Assembly (NCBI GenBank): GCA_964353745.1
Contig: CAYGWD010000001.1
Coordinates: 13,651-77,650, forward strand
Direction of reading: 5' to 3'
From: CS1-C013 sp964353745
GTDB taxonomy: Archaea > Aenigmatarchaeota > Aenigmatarchaeia > Aenigmatarchaeales > Aenigmatarchaeaceae
DNA: 64,000 nt
The number at the start of each line of letters is the position of its first letter. Within the stretch, counting starts at the first letter, position 1. Shown here piece by piece: positions 9,401 through 17,728 of the stretch. The translations under genes and the position numbers were made by a program. The notes under the pieces are model-generated. The model did no database searches. It was not told the origin of the DNA and worked only from the letters and a program-made list of their open reading frames with translations.

Positions 9401-9447
9401 AATAAAGGTAACAAAAATATTATTAAAAAAATAATTTTTATTTCCAT
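6421..9447 (-). CDS. Secreted subtilisin-like (S8) protease with C-terminal dockerin
   Basis: Large exported serine protease of 1008 residues. Order: signal peptide (1-22), an inhibitor-like propeptide (about 75-135), and the S8 catalytic domain with Asp168 (IAMIDTGID), His201 (SAHGTHCAG), Asn306 (AAQGNDG) and Ser659 (SGTSMATPH). About 330-600 is a long insertion inside the catalytic domain, with roughly twenty cysteines at about 465-580. Two beta-rich segments follow (about 730-950), then a dockerin at 955-1006 with two calcium loops DINCDGIVNILD and DINGDGIVNILD. The catalytic triad is intact. Its start lies inside the end of the upstream small gene and its stop overlaps the cohesin start, forming a three-gene unit. 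Confidence 0.9.
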   Translation of the reverse strand: MEIKIIFLIIFLLPLFISPAFSMLGAEKIETNNSYIEILPPLENYSQFLFKPEKWNSVYSSPKVLSQTLSKSLSVEYEEISSLPLDEIVKEYNASVYVNDPDYATSLIEVPNENYESLTKTLRGLGFYVRDVVMDKPALNDSVSSMGLPYNYLGSDLTGEGVRIAMIDTGIDNHKDFAGRIKFWNDTTTDRHTSYTDKSAHGTHCAGIAAGNGSESGGKYKGVAPKADLYIWKVYKDDGTTNSLWIADAIEQAIAQHVNVISYSSGRPSDANICRGLNLFGDDLRRYNAIISALGHGVVFVAAQGNDGPAVATLYPACIDGVIAVGSTVKKDFPNNVYNSLMFLNDKIPYRNKLNINVNSEVVSQFTNNAGAIITDLDSIDDFPLTEETGVHLTLQPSSWPANINFNLESEHKDRPCYSATDVWWDPNGRGNGDGFWNLASQNFAAGPYVGFEILLRSHQNEGGWGCCPGDPEPWYNSRTNTFSCSGTPKVCNDFDPLNRNGCENQLGCSWCGCGLFYDGIGPTTCYPDKPQSECSGCWGHEIQHCYAWVGCNGAPKDCNIEDRIGWPYRCGTPDTTGCTGTWTQDSETYRNIFIKNTPGTKDFVSFSSSRGPAPQGTIKPDVTAPGEFICAARSSQGREATWFDICGNDKYHAQSGTSMATPHVSGTVALMFQAYPTASVCDIRKALIEGAEPAGYGTSIEGHGRVNGANAINNILAIRASGKETCESYDGGYPDTAAVPNYAVACRAPFLQAYNSANQMRDYHCGGLCQCDVTYDSYINDVNVNGVTSGDVSIWDTSFIVVNVSILNTGWHAQNNWYVGVEFWNVSDYNNPLGTRDNKGRINAFYDGGSGSDGCVHAPPSQCPTGVSCTVASEDFPNGILDMGETIVVSCQAPASFYRSTTGNQRIMFWIHERDLGQDAGNNGNTGNDWWTDALSRVDPASVRVIVTKPCNCLGDINCDGIVNILDAITLSNNFNKKTSTGDINGDGIVNILDAIILSNNFNKRCT
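6425..6590 (-). repeat. Tandem near-identical DNA repeat encoding the two dockerin loops
   Basis: Two direct repeats of about 66 bases (about 6,432-6,500 and 6,514-6,584) differ at only a few positions, for example TTGAAGTTGTTAGACAAT in both. Each encodes one calcium-binding F-hand of the dockerin. DNA identity this high suggests recent duplication or ongoing gene conversion of the loop. Confidence 0.8.
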
Positions 9448-10082
9448 TTTGTATCCTTTCCCCTTTTTAGTAATTTGTTTGCATTATAAACTCCAGAAGC
9501 AAGCCAAGCTGGAATATGTTCGATAATACCTCCACCTACATTACGCCAAGCTAAGGTATTTTGTTGATAGCCTGTTAAAGCTTCATGATTAACTTCTATT
9601 AAATCCTGTGAAAGTGGAAAATATTGCGCTGCATAATCTGCGGCATGATTTACTGGTGGTGCATAACTAAAAGGATTGATGTTACCAAAATCAAACAGAG
9701 GTTTGCCTGTAAAATTCCCAGTATTAGCGACTCCTGTCGGCATTCCTGATGAAAAATCAAGTGGACGTTTAGAAATTTCTCTTTCAAAATCAAATCTATA
9801 GTGTGCAGTTGTTAAACCCAAAGCTAAAGAAATTAGAGATGGTATTGCTATAGATAATATAGTTCCTTTATGCCTTCCTATCACACTACTGCTGGTTGGA
9901 TCATTAACGAACATATAACTAACTTTTTCTCCAATCTCATCTATTCGTTTATTTACTTTACCTAAAGTATCTTTTATTTTATAAATTGTAGATTGATTTG
10001 TCATTCCTAGCAAAGACTTTTCACCTTCTTCACTTAATCTGTAATAATCAGCTATTTCGTCTCTAGAACCATATTTTAGCAT
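9438..10082 (-). CDS. Unrecognised protein with one membrane segment, first gene of the protease-cohesin unit
   Basis: I do not recognise this 214-residue protein. Seen: a hydrophilic N-terminus (about 1-70) with helix-rich charge patterning (IYKIKDTLGKVNKRIDEIGEKV), one membrane segment near 75-95 (GTILSIAIPSLISLALGL), and then a Gly/Asn/Pro-rich region. There is no signal-peptide cleavage site. Its last codons overlap the protease start at 9447, so it is cotranscribed with the dockerin protease and the cohesin protein. That context suggests a role in export, anchoring or assembly of the pair, but this is inference only. The ATG at 10082 is chosen; one at 10091 adds three residues. Confidence 0.6.
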   Translation of the reverse strand: MLKYGSRDEIADYYRLSEEGEKSLLGMTNQSTIYKIKDTLGKVNKRIDEIGEKVSYMFVNDPTSSSVIGRHKGTILSIAIPSLISLALGLTTAHYRFDFEREISKRPLDFSSGMPTGVANTGNFTGKPLFDFGNINPFSYAPPVNHAADYAAQYFPLSQDLIEVNHEALTGYQQNTLAWRNVGGGIIEHIPAWLASGVYNANKLLKRGKDTKWK

Positions 10083-10200
10083 ATTAATCATTATAACCTT
10101 ATTTAAAAACTATGGATAAAAAACATTTAAAAGCAATATTATATTTAAATCTAACTACGACTATTGCATAATTTTTATTAAGAACTCAAGCCGAGTTAAA

Positions 10201-10677
10201 TCAGTAAATCTTGATGTTTTTCTCTTCTTTTTTCTTAATTTCCTTTTTCGGCATTACAACCTCTAGAACACCGTTTTCAAACTTTGTTTTTACTCCTTCA
10301 GTTTTAACTTCTTCTGGCAAATTCATAACTCTGCTGACAGAGTTAAAACCTTTTTCCATCCTGAAGAATGTTTTGTCCTTATCGATTGATTGTCTCTTCT
10401 TCTCAGCAGATATGAAAACTGCTCTTGGTGTAATTTTTAGTTTTATTTCGTCTTTAGAAAAAATAGGAAGCTCTGCTCTCAACACCAATTCTCCATCTGT
10501 TTCTCCTATTCTAACTGGTATGAATCTTGATTCAAAATCTGGAACTTTAATTAGCTTGTCTAAATTCAAAAAAGGTTTCCTAAAAACTTCTTGCATGTTT
10601 CCAAAGAAATCATCCTGCATTCCCCTAAAATCATCAAGAGGTTCTTCAAACCAAAGTAATGACCTTTTCTTAGCCAT
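10201..10677 (-). CDS. Small heat shock protein, Hsp20 / alpha-crystallin
   Basis: ATP-independent cytosolic holdase chaperone that forms oligomers and keeps unfolding proteins soluble. Seen: an N-terminal arm rich in Phe (DDFFGNMQEVFRKPF), an alpha-crystallin domain at about residues 52-145 ending in FENGVLEVVMPKK, and a C-terminal IKI motif (residues 154-156) of the kind used in oligomer assembly. The length of 158 residues is typical. It is monocistronic, with a TATA element upstream and an AGGTG ribosome-binding site eight bases before the ATG. Confidence 0.93.
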   Translation of the reverse strand: MAKKRSLLWFEEPLDDFRGMQDDFFGNMQEVFRKPFLNLDKLIKVPDFESRFIPVRIGETDGELVLRAELPIFSKDEIKLKITPRAVFISAEKKRQSIDKDKTFFRMEKGFNSVSRVMNLPEEVKTEGVKTKFENGVLEVVMPKKEIKKKEEKNIKIY

Positions 10678-10710
10678 AATTACACCTAGTTAGTATATGC
10701 GTACACCAGA

Positions 10711-10720
10711 AATATTTAAA
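10711..10720 (-). promoter_or_regulatory. TATA box of the hsp20 gene
   Basis: TTTAAATATT on the minus strand lies about 34 bases before the hsp20 ATG. The downstream stretch holds TGTACGCATA and AGGTGTAATT directly before the start codon. Confidence 0.5.
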
Positions 10721-10771
10721 CTTATATGATGACAGGCTCTGTTAAGGAATAAGTTAGAATTTATAGAATTA

Positions 10772-13537
10772 TCATATATCTGTAAATTTCTCTTCTTCAA
10801 CATTATTGGTCTTTCTTGCCAAGCTTTCCAAATAAGAGGTCTTCTTATGATTGTTAGTTTTCTTAGAAATTTTTCCTAGGTAATAGCTTATCTTGGTTCT
10901 TTGCAAGAAAATGAAGACACAGGCGATTATTGCAACCACTATAACTATCACAGTGGTTAAAATGGATGTTTGAACTGGCGCTGTAACAGTTGTCTCTCCT
11001 CTATTCACGGTACAGCTCTGCGACTCGCTAGGCTTACCGGCTGTCGTGCCGCAGCTGTTAGCATCAGTGCATGTCCTAGTCTGTTGACTGTTTGCACAGG
11101 CAGACCAATCCCCGCATGTCCAAGACTCTGTGCATGCAGCAGGCGTTTCAGGGATTATGGGTGCGCCGCCTGTGGTTCCTATGACGAACACAGACAGGCC
11201 TGGTGAACTTACTTTGTAAAATACTTCTCTATCGTCTTCAGATACTTTAACTGCGCTCAAATCATTCCATTTATTGTTTGACCACCTGTAAAGAGTAATG
11301 TTAGAAGCGCTAATATTGTTATTCGTCAGCCATGTCTTGTTGACGGCAAAAGAAATATTAACTACTCTAATGTCAGAATCTGTAAAGTTTAGTTTATCCA
11401 CGCTAATGTAATTATAGACCTTTCCGTCGATATCATAAGGAACTGATGATGGCAAATTTGCTAATTTCAAGGTCATTATCTTTATGTTTGCCACATTGTT
11501 TACAACTGTAATATTCAATCCTCTTATTGCCACGTCCTGATATCTTGCTATTTTTGCAATCAGCTTTCCGTCTGTCGTGAGATAGTTTGCTGTGATGTTT
11601 GCTTTACCGACTGCAAGGTTGATGTAAGTAACCATGCCTGTTGATGTAATGCCGCTAATTGAAGACCCGCTTGTGGTAGTTGTGGGTGTAGCCGCAGCAG
11701 TTACTACTATGACCACTGTATATATGCTTGAATTAGCAGACCAATTTTCTCCTGCTGTGGAATTTAACATATAGGTATAAGTACTCGCCGTTGACTGTGT
11801 ATAAGCAGAAAAACTTGTGGTACCATTAGCGAGGCTAACAAAACTTGTATCTCTCCAAAAACTATAATTGACATCCGCATCACCACCATTACTTTCTAAT
11901 GGTGTTATGCTTGCAGTGTTTGGTAATGTAACATTAGAACCTGATATTGAACCTGTAGTTGCACCCTTGCTTATGTTCCACCATAGGAAAACAACAGAAC
12001 TAGCTGAATAATTTTGATCAGCAATAACGGATGCGTTGAAATAATTATTATAAGCACCCCATTGCCTTATATCATTTGCTGTTGATGAAGCACTAACTAA
12101 CGATGTTCCGTTTCTCCATATCGTAACGTTTGCTCCTGTTATGTTAGCTACAGCTGTGGCATTAATTGTAGAATTAGGATAGGTTGATGTTATGTTGTTT
12201 ATGGTTCCATTTAAGTATAGTATTACCGAAGTTGCTGCTAGATTAATAGTAGCATTCAAATTAGTAGAAGAAGCTGAGTAGTTTTCACCAGTATCATAAA
12301 CTGCAGTAAAGTTATGGAGTCCTCCTCCCCACAAATTTGTATTATTACAAGAAGTTGCTCCAGAACATATGCTTAAACTATTTCTATAAATATTAATAGC
12401 TAATCCTGTTACATTTATAACTGCTGTGATATTGAGAGTAGAATTGGGATAAGTTGATGTCCAGTTTGCTTGTGTTCCATTTATAAATAGATTTATTGAA
12501 GTTGGTCCTTTAGACACATTAAACCATAGGAAAACGTTAACGCTGTCCGTATAATTATCATTACCAAGAACCCGGGCAGTGAAATTATTGTTAGAAGCAT
12601 TCCATTGCGAGATGTTCCATGCAGTGCCAGTTGCATTACTTATTAAAGTTCCACTTCTCCACAATTGAACATAAAGTCCAGAAACATTAGAGACTGCCGT
12701 GACGTTTATCGTGGAATTGGGATAGGTTGATGTTATATTCGCTACTGTATCATTTAAATACAAAGTGGCCAAAGTCGCCGCTTGTGCTATATAAATTATG
12801 ACAGGACTTGATGCGTTCATATTGCCCCTTGTATCATTGGCATAGGATTTCCATTGCCATATTCCTGCAGGCAGAACTGCTGAATAATTATAAATTCCTC
12901 CACCATAAGTGGGAGTCGTCGAAGCATTGGAGTTAGACCAGTTCCCTTCTATCAAAACTGTTGATATGTCCACATTGTCTGCCCAAGTGATATTGAATCG
13001 AGACGGCGTTGATGAATAGATTAAAGGTGTAACATTTGATTGTCCAGACCATGTTGGATACGTAGTGTCATTAACTGTCACAGAAACATTAGTAGAATTA
13101 TAAACTCCAGCTGTATCTAAGGTTGAAACATTAAAATTATATGCAACGCTTGCATTCGAAGGTACAATTACATTTATAGAAAAGTATTGCGTGTCGCCTC
13201 CGCTGACAACAAAGCCTGTTTCTGTTGTATTAACCCAAGAGACTAGCTGGCCAGCACTTGAAAAAATCGTACCGCTTGCCGTTGTTGTATTGCTAGCGGC
13301 TATAAAACCAAAACCGGCTGGCAGGGTTATATTAACTTGAGTTATATTCCCAGTTGCATTGATATTGACGATGGTAAAGTTTAGAATTTGATTGGTTGTG
13401 CTTGCATTTACATTAGTCGGGTTTACGTTAGAAGTAAAGGGTATGCTAAACACCGGCAAAACAAAAATCAAAATCAGTGCAATTGCTAAGAGTACTGCAA
13501 AAGATAATCCTATTTTAACAAACCCTTTCCTATTCAA
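10772..13537 (-). CDS. Large sequon-rich surface protein with PGF-pre-PGF-type domain and C-terminal membrane anchor
   Basis: Predicted cell-surface adhesin or S-layer-like protein of 921 residues. Order: N-terminal membrane segment or signal (1-33), beta-rich domains (about 35-250), three clear tandem Ig-like repeats (about 255-343, 344-433, 434-523) sharing the phrase TSTYPNSTxN, a diverged fourth (524-613), a domain at about 633-787 resembling the archaeal PGF-pre-PGF family (TDSDIRVVNISF, NITLYRWSNNKWNDL, SSPGLSVFVIG), a Cys/Trp TSP1-like module (802-842), a membrane segment (about 858-877) and a basic 44-residue cytosolic tail. It holds more than thirty N-X-S/T sequons, fitting N-glycosylation by the AglB encoded across the intergenic region. 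Confidence 0.82.
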   Translation of the reverse strand: MNRKGFVKIGLSFAVLLAIALILIFVLPVFSIPFTSNVNPTNVNASTTNQILNFTIVNINATGNITQVNITLPAGFGFIAASNTTTASGTIFSSAGQLVSWVNTTETGFVVSGGDTQYFSINVIVPSNASVAYNFNVSTLDTAGVYNSTNVSVTVNDTTYPTWSGQSNVTPLIYSSTPSRFNITWADNVDISTVLIEGNWSNSNASTTPTYGGGIYNYSAVLPAGIWQWKSYANDTRGNMNASSPVIIYIAQAATLATLYLNDTVANITSTYPNSTINVTAVSNVSGLYVQLWRSGTLISNATGTAWNISQWNASNNNFTARVLGNDNYTDSVNVFLWFNVSKGPTSINLFINGTQANWTSTYPNSTLNITAVINVTGLAINIYRNSLSICSGATSCNNTNLWGGGLHNFTAVYDTGENYSASSTNLNATINLAATSVILYLNGTINNITSTYPNSTINATAVANITGANVTIWRNGTSLVSASSTANDIRQWGAYNNYFNASVIADQNYSASSVVFLWWNISKGATTGSISGSNVTLPNTASITPLESNGGDADVNYSFWRDTSFVSLANGTTSFSAYTQSTASTYTYMLNSTAGENWSANSSIYTVVIVVTAAATPTTTTSGSSISGITSTGMVTYINLAVGKANITANYLTTDGKLIAKIARYQDVAIRGLNITVVNNVANIKIMTLKLANLPSSVPYDIDGKVYNYISVDKLNFTDSDIRVVNISFAVNKTWLTNNNISASNITLYRWSNNKWNDLSAVKVSEDDREVFYKVSSPGLSVFVIGTTGGAPIIPETPAACTESWTCGDWSACANSQQTRTCTDANSCGTTAGKPSESQSCTVNRGETTVTAPVQTSILTTVIVIVVAIIACVFIFLQRTKISYYLGKISKKTNNHKKTSYLESLARKTNNVEEEKFTDI

Positions 13538-13601
13538 GATAACACCTTTTTATGATAAAGATAATTAAAAAACCTGCATATAAAGGTTTCTTCTAAGCCG
13601 G

Positions 13602-13682
13602 CTTTGTGTAGATAGTAAAAATGAAGCTTGACTTTATACACAACCTAAGGACTTTTTACACAAAAGATACTTGTTACACAAA
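13602..13682. promoter_or_regulatory. Cluster of TACACAA repeats between the surface-protein and flippase/AglB genes
   Basis: TACACAA occurs at 13637-13643, 13657-13663 and 13675-13681, and in reverse (TTGTGTA) at 13604-13610. The first two lie in 20-base direct repeats beginning ACTTTATACACAA and ACTTTTTACACAA. The outermost copies form an inverted repeat, GCTTTGTGT (13601-13609) and ACACAAAGC. TTCTAAGCC flanks the cluster on both sides (13590 and 13686). Repeats phased by about two helical turns between divergent genes look like operator sites for a dimeric or cooperative regulator. Confidence 0.5.
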
Positions 13683-13736
13683 GCTTTCTAAGCCATGAAA
13701 AGAAGAGATTTATTCTAAGAAATGTTATTTAATTAA

Positions 13737-14897
13737 ATGGAAATACCTTTTTTCAAAGAGGACCTTATAAGAAAGGGGCTCTTAGTCTTCATAGCATCTT
13801 TATCCGGAGGCATAGTGGCTTTTTTTGCTAACCTGATTATTGCTAATATACTCCTCCCGACATCCACTTATTCATTTGGCATGTTCAAGACCATCATCTA
13901 CTTGTTCACTTTCCTGCCCAGCATAATAGATCTTGGAATAAGCACCAGCTTGACAAAGTATGTGGCCGAGTTCAAGGAATACGGCAAGAAAAAACACGTG
14001 ATAAGGTGGTTTTTGAAAATTAAGTTTGTAACTTATGTTTTTTTGATTTTGGCAATTTTCTTGTTTAAGGATTATATAGCCTTTTACTTTACAAAGGACG
14101 TTTCCAATAACTATCTTGTCATTGCTGGCACCTTTTTGGCAATTTCTTCATTTTTCACAACTTTCAATGCTATTGTGCTCGGACTGAAAAACTTCAAGCT
14201 CTTTAGCCTTTCCCTGTTCCTTGGTTCCACTTTACCTGCTGTTTTTGCTGTATTGTTAAGCTCTTTTGGAATCTTCTATATGACTTTAGGTTGGGGGATT
14301 GGGTTTATAGCGAGCAGTATGCCTAACATTTTATACCTATTTAGAAAAAGAATATTCAGTGGTTATAGAAAAGTTGATGTTAAGAAGCTGTTCTTTAGAT
14401 TTAGTCTGCCTATATTTCCTATAGAACTAACTGGAGCTTTGTTCGGCTCAATAGTGCCTCTTCTGAGTTTGTTCTTCTCCCAGAAACTCATAAGCTATTA
14501 CTCCTTTGCATTTATGTTTTATTGGGCAGCCCAGTTGGTTCCAAGCTCTTTGTCATCGGTCATGTTTCCAACAATATCTGGATTGAGCGGTTTGGGGAGG
14601 CATGAAAACGCGAAGAGCATCCTAAGAAAGACCTTTCTCTATTACGGTTTGTTCGCGGTGATAGGTTTTATCTTCGTATTATTATTTTCAGACTGGTTCA
14701 TAAGTGTTGTGTCAGCGAACTACTTGCCTAGTTTGTATATGTTCAAGATAATTGTCTCTTTGAGCTTCTTGTTCGGCTTTAATATTATTTATGCAAGCTA
14801 CCTAAAGGGTCTTGGAAAGGTCAAGAAGTATGCCTTGTTTGTGCTAACCCAGAACATTATATTGCTATTGATAAGCTTCTTTATACTGAGTATCTGA
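13737..14897 (+). CDS. Polysaccharide flippase, Wzx/RfbX-like (MOP superfamily)
   Basis: Multi-pass membrane protein likely flipping lipid-linked oligosaccharide across the membrane before AglB transfer. Seen: about ten hydrophobic segments, the family-typical N-terminus (LSGGIVAFFANLIIANILLP, then FGMFKTIIYLFTFLPSIIDLGI), the cytoplasmic TSLTKYVAEFKEYGKKKH, and a central FRFSLPIFPIELTGALFGSIVP. The length of 386 residues is shorter than the usual 450-500, so the last membrane helices seem to be missing. It is 55 bases before aglB on the same strand. Role from family and context. Confidence 0.78.
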   Translation: MEIPFFKEDLIRKGLLVFIASLSGGIVAFFANLIIANILLPTSTYSFGMFKTIIYLFTFLPSIIDLGISTSLTKYVAEFKEYGKKKHVIRWFLKIKFVTYVFLILAIFLFKDYIAFYFTKDVSNNYLVIAGTFLAISSFFTTFNAIVLGLKNFKLFSLSLFLGSTLPAVFAVLLSSFGIFYMTLGWGIGFIASSMPNILYLFRKRIFSGYRKVDVKKLFFRFSLPIFPIELTGALFGSIVPLLSLFFSQKLISYYSFAFMFYWAAQLVPSSLSSVMFPTISGLSGLGRHENAKSILRKTFLYYGLFAVIGFIFVLLFSDWFISVVSANYLPSLYMFKIIVSLSFLFGFNIIYASYLKGLGKVKKYALFVLTQNIILLLISFFILSI

Positions 14898-14952
14898 GAA
14901 AATTATATCTTTTTATATTTGCCACTCCAAATTTTGTTATCAAAGTGGTTTA

Positions 14953-17043
14953 ATGGATTTTAGACTGAAAAAATACTGGTATGTTTTTGTATTGCTGCTT
15001 ATAGTGTTATTCTCTTATTATATAAGGTCACTGAATATAATCCCAGATAGGCTGCTTTCATTTGACCCCATTTTCCAATATAGGTTCACAAAATATCTGG
15101 CTGATTGGGGCCATATGCCAGTTTGGGACGAGCTGACATACTATGTTGGCAGGCTGGCCGACTTCTCTGAGACACAACCCTTTATGTACTATGTGACTGC
15201 CTTGGTTTACTGGATTTTCGCACCATTGTGGAATTTGAGTTTAATGACTGTGGCATCTTATATGTCTGCCATTTATGGAGCTCTGATAGTCATCCCATCA
15301 TTCTTGCTCGGAAAGGAACTCTCAAACAAATATGGCGGATTGATGGCAGCTGTTTTGATGGGGACCGCGCCACAGATATTGACAAGAACTTTCGGAAGCT
15401 CATATGATACTGACCAGGTTGTAATGTTTTTTCTAATTCTAACCCTATATTCAGGTTTTATATTATTGAGAAGGAGAACTATACCTAATTTTTGCCTGGC
15501 TTTGATAAGTTTTTCAGGATTCATGCTCACTTGGAAGTTCTTCCCATACGCTTACATGATACTTGGCGCCTCGGTTGTAATCTATTTCCTAATAAACATA
15601 CTTTTTGAAATAAGAGCGAAGAAAAAGTTTTCTGAAAAGGTTAAAAACAGTTTTAATAACATCAAGCCACAGATAATTGCTCTGATTGTTTTGCTTGTTG
15701 GAATTTTTATAGTAGGCGTACTAAGCAACACCAATGTAATCGTTAGTTTCTATGACTTGTTAGGCTTTGCACAAAGCGCAGAGAAATGGATAGTGAACAT
15801 TTCTATTGCAGAACTACAGCCATTCAGTATTTTCAACTTGGAAGGTTGGATCACCGCAATGGGAAGATTCATCTCAGGAGACATAATCATAGACATGCTG
15901 GTATTTCTGCTTTTCGTGATATTCCTTGCCTTTGGAATTTTTACTAACATGAAAAAAAAGGATGCGATAGTAAGCTCCTTCCTAATCACGCTATTCTTGA
16001 TAGCTATATACACATCATTCAGAGGTATACGTTTTACAGAGTACACCGCATCCTTCTTTATAATACTGGTTTCAGTAGGTTTTGGAAGCCTTGTAGAATT
16101 CGGTAAAAAAGATGTCTTATACAAAAGTATCTTCTTAGGCTTTGGTATTCTGATAATTCTTTTTGCTCTAAACATCAGTTTTCAGCTTGGAAAGAGTCTA
16201 GGGCCTGATGTGAACTCCAACTGGGACAATGCATGGACCTTCCTCAACACCAAAACTCCAGAACTTTCCATTGTGGGCACTTGGTGGGACCCTGGTCACA
16301 TGATAACAGGCCTGGCCGAGAGGAGAGTTTTTGCAGATGGAGCCCACTGTGAAGAAGGCAACGACAATCAAAACGCATGCCTCTATACGATTAATGATAG
16401 GATAGCAGACTTGGGAAAGATAATGGTGACTTCAGATGAGAACGAGTCCTTAAGTCTGATAAGAAAATATCAGGGCGATTCACCAAAGGTTTATTGGATT
16501 GCTTCTGACGACTTGATAGGAAAATTCCAATGGTTGCAGTACTTTGGAACAGGATGCGATGCTAGAACAGATCAGAATTGCCCGCTGTACATGCAAATAC
16601 CTGAAAACTCACAAGGCAGGTTGGCTGATAACAACGGTAACCTGGTTTTCAGAAGCTACCCACTAGGGCAACAGACACAAATCCTAATTTATAACAGCCA
16701 AGTACCTATACCCATCTACATACAAGGAATAAACGCTGTATTGTTCGATGAATTCATTGTTTATAATAACACGCAACCTATCGCCATAAGGTTCAACGAA
16801 ACTGAAAAAAATGCTCTTGTAACCAGTCTCAAACCTTTAGAAAGTCAATTGAATGTCAGGTTTTCCAATCAAACAATACCAATGACTGTTTGGATACCGA
16901 ACTTCTATGATTATATTGTGGTGATACCGCCTACTCTCAGAAATTCTGTGTTCACCAAGATGTTCATGCTGGAGGGCCAAGGATTAGATCATTTCAAAGA
17001 AGTGTTTAGGAATGAGCAAGTTAAAATATACGAAGTGGTATGA
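14953..17043 (+). CDS. aglB: Dolichyl-phosphooligosaccharide-protein glycosyltransferase, AglB/STT3
   Basis: Membrane enzyme that transfers a lipid-linked glycan to Asn in N-X-S/T sequons on the outer face. Seen: first acidic motif SFDPIFQYR with Asp38, a large multi-helix N-terminal half, SSYDTDQVVMFF matching the second acidic loop, SIAELQPF as the candidate TIXE loop, and the soluble-domain motif WWDPG near residue 444, where most homologs have WWDYG or a close variant. The length of 696 residues is slightly short for archaeal AglB. Flanked by a flippase and a DPM1-like glycosyltransferase, which makes an N-glycosylation unit; the neighbouring surface protein is a likely target. Confidence 0.9.
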   Translation: MDFRLKKYWYVFVLLLIVLFSYYIRSLNIIPDRLLSFDPIFQYRFTKYLADWGHMPVWDELTYYVGRLADFSETQPFMYYVTALVYWIFAPLWNLSLMTVASYMSAIYGALIVIPSFLLGKELSNKYGGLMAAVLMGTAPQILTRTFGSSYDTDQVVMFFLILTLYSGFILLRRRTIPNFCLALISFSGFMLTWKFFPYAYMILGASVVIYFLINILFEIRAKKKFSEKVKNSFNNIKPQIIALIVLLVGIFIVGVLSNTNVIVSFYDLLGFAQSAEKWIVNISIAELQPFSIFNLEGWITAMGRFISGDIIIDMLVFLLFVIFLAFGIFTNMKKKDAIVSSFLITLFLIAIYTSFRGIRFTEYTASFFIILVSVGFGSLVEFGKKDVLYKSIFLGFGILIILFALNISFQLGKSLGPDVNSNWDNAWTFLNTKTPELSIVGTWWDPGHMITGLAERRVFADGAHCEEGNDNQNACLYTINDRIADLGKIMVTSDENESLSLIRKYQGDSPKVYWIASDDLIGKFQWLQYFGTGCDARTDQNCPLYMQIPENSQGRLADNNGNLVFRSYPLGQQTQILIYNSQVPIPIYIQGINAVLFDEFIVYNNTQPIAIRFNETEKNALVTSLKPLESQLNVRFSNQTIPMTVWIPNFYDYIVVIPPTLRNSVFTKMFMLEGQGLDHFKEVFRNEQVKIYEVV

Positions 17044-17071
17044 GCTTCTTATTTTGTAATGATGATGAACT

Positions 17072-17728
17072 ATGAAATGCAATATTATAGCAGTTATACC
17101 AGCTTATAACGAAGGTAAGAAAATAGCGAATGTTGTCAAGGGTGCTAGAAAGTATGTTGACAAAACAATTGTTATCGATGATCATTCTTCAGACAATACT
17201 TATGAAATTGCTCGTAAGTGTGGCGCAGAAGTCATAAGGCTGGAAAAAAATAATGGAGTTGGATTCGCAACAAGAGTTGGCATAAAGAGAGCTCTATCAT
17301 TAAAACCTAAGATTGTAATATTCCTTGATGGCGACGGCCAGCACGACCCAAAATACATTCCCTATTTCTTAAAGGCCATAGAGAATGGAGCTAACTATGT
17401 TTATGGTTATAGGGATTTGTCAAATTATCCGATGAGCAGAAGGTTGGGAAACTTTGGGCTCACAACCCTGATAAATCTAATATGCCGCAAAAACATAGCA
17501 GACGCAGAATGCGGCTACAGGGCCATTGATGCAGAATCTCTTAAGAAGCTGAATCTAAGGGCTAAAAGATATGAAAGAGAAATGGATTTTATTTATGAAG
17601 TCTGGAAAAACAAGTTAAAGGTCGACCATGTGAACATTATAGTTTCTACATATTATCCGAAGTATGCGGTGGTTAGGGGTTTTATGAACTTCTTTTTCTT
17701 CATAAAGAGAAGAATAGGCAATTCATAA
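17072..17728 (+). CDS. Family-2 glycosyltransferase, dolichol-phosphate sugar synthase type
   Basis: DPM1/DPG-like enzyme that likely loads a sugar from a nucleotide donor onto dolichyl phosphate. Seen: PAYNEGKKIANVV, IDDHSSDNT, the metal-binding LDGDGQHDP, RRLGNFGLTTLIN and AECGYRAI. At 218 residues it is the short soluble form; only the C-terminal FMNFFFFIKRR is hydrophobic. It starts 28 bases after aglB and ends six bases into the convergent glycosyltransferase gene. The sugar transferred is unknown. Confidence 0.85.
   Translation: MKCNIIAVIPAYNEGKKIANVVKGARKYVDKTIVIDDHSSDNTYEIARKCGAEVIRLEKNNGVGFATRVGIKRALSLKPKIVIFLDGDGQHDPKYIPYFLKAIENGANYVYGYRDLSNYPMSRRLGNFGLTTLINLICRKNIADAECGYRAIDAESLKKLNLRAKRYEREMDFIYEVWKNKLKVDHVNIIVSTYYPKYAVVRGFMNFFFFIKRRIGNS

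Noticed and set aside
10211..10693. 160-residue open frame opposite hsp20
   Set aside because: Fully antisense to the alpha-crystallin domain, with low-complexity Ser/Phe composition.
13590..13694. Possible small CRISPR-like array from the TACACAA repeats
   Set aside because: Repeats are only seven conserved bases with 11-13 base gaps and no cas genes nearby; operator sites fit better.
15750..16175. 141-residue open frame opposite aglB
   Set aside because: Antisense to conserved membrane helices of AglB; no independent support.
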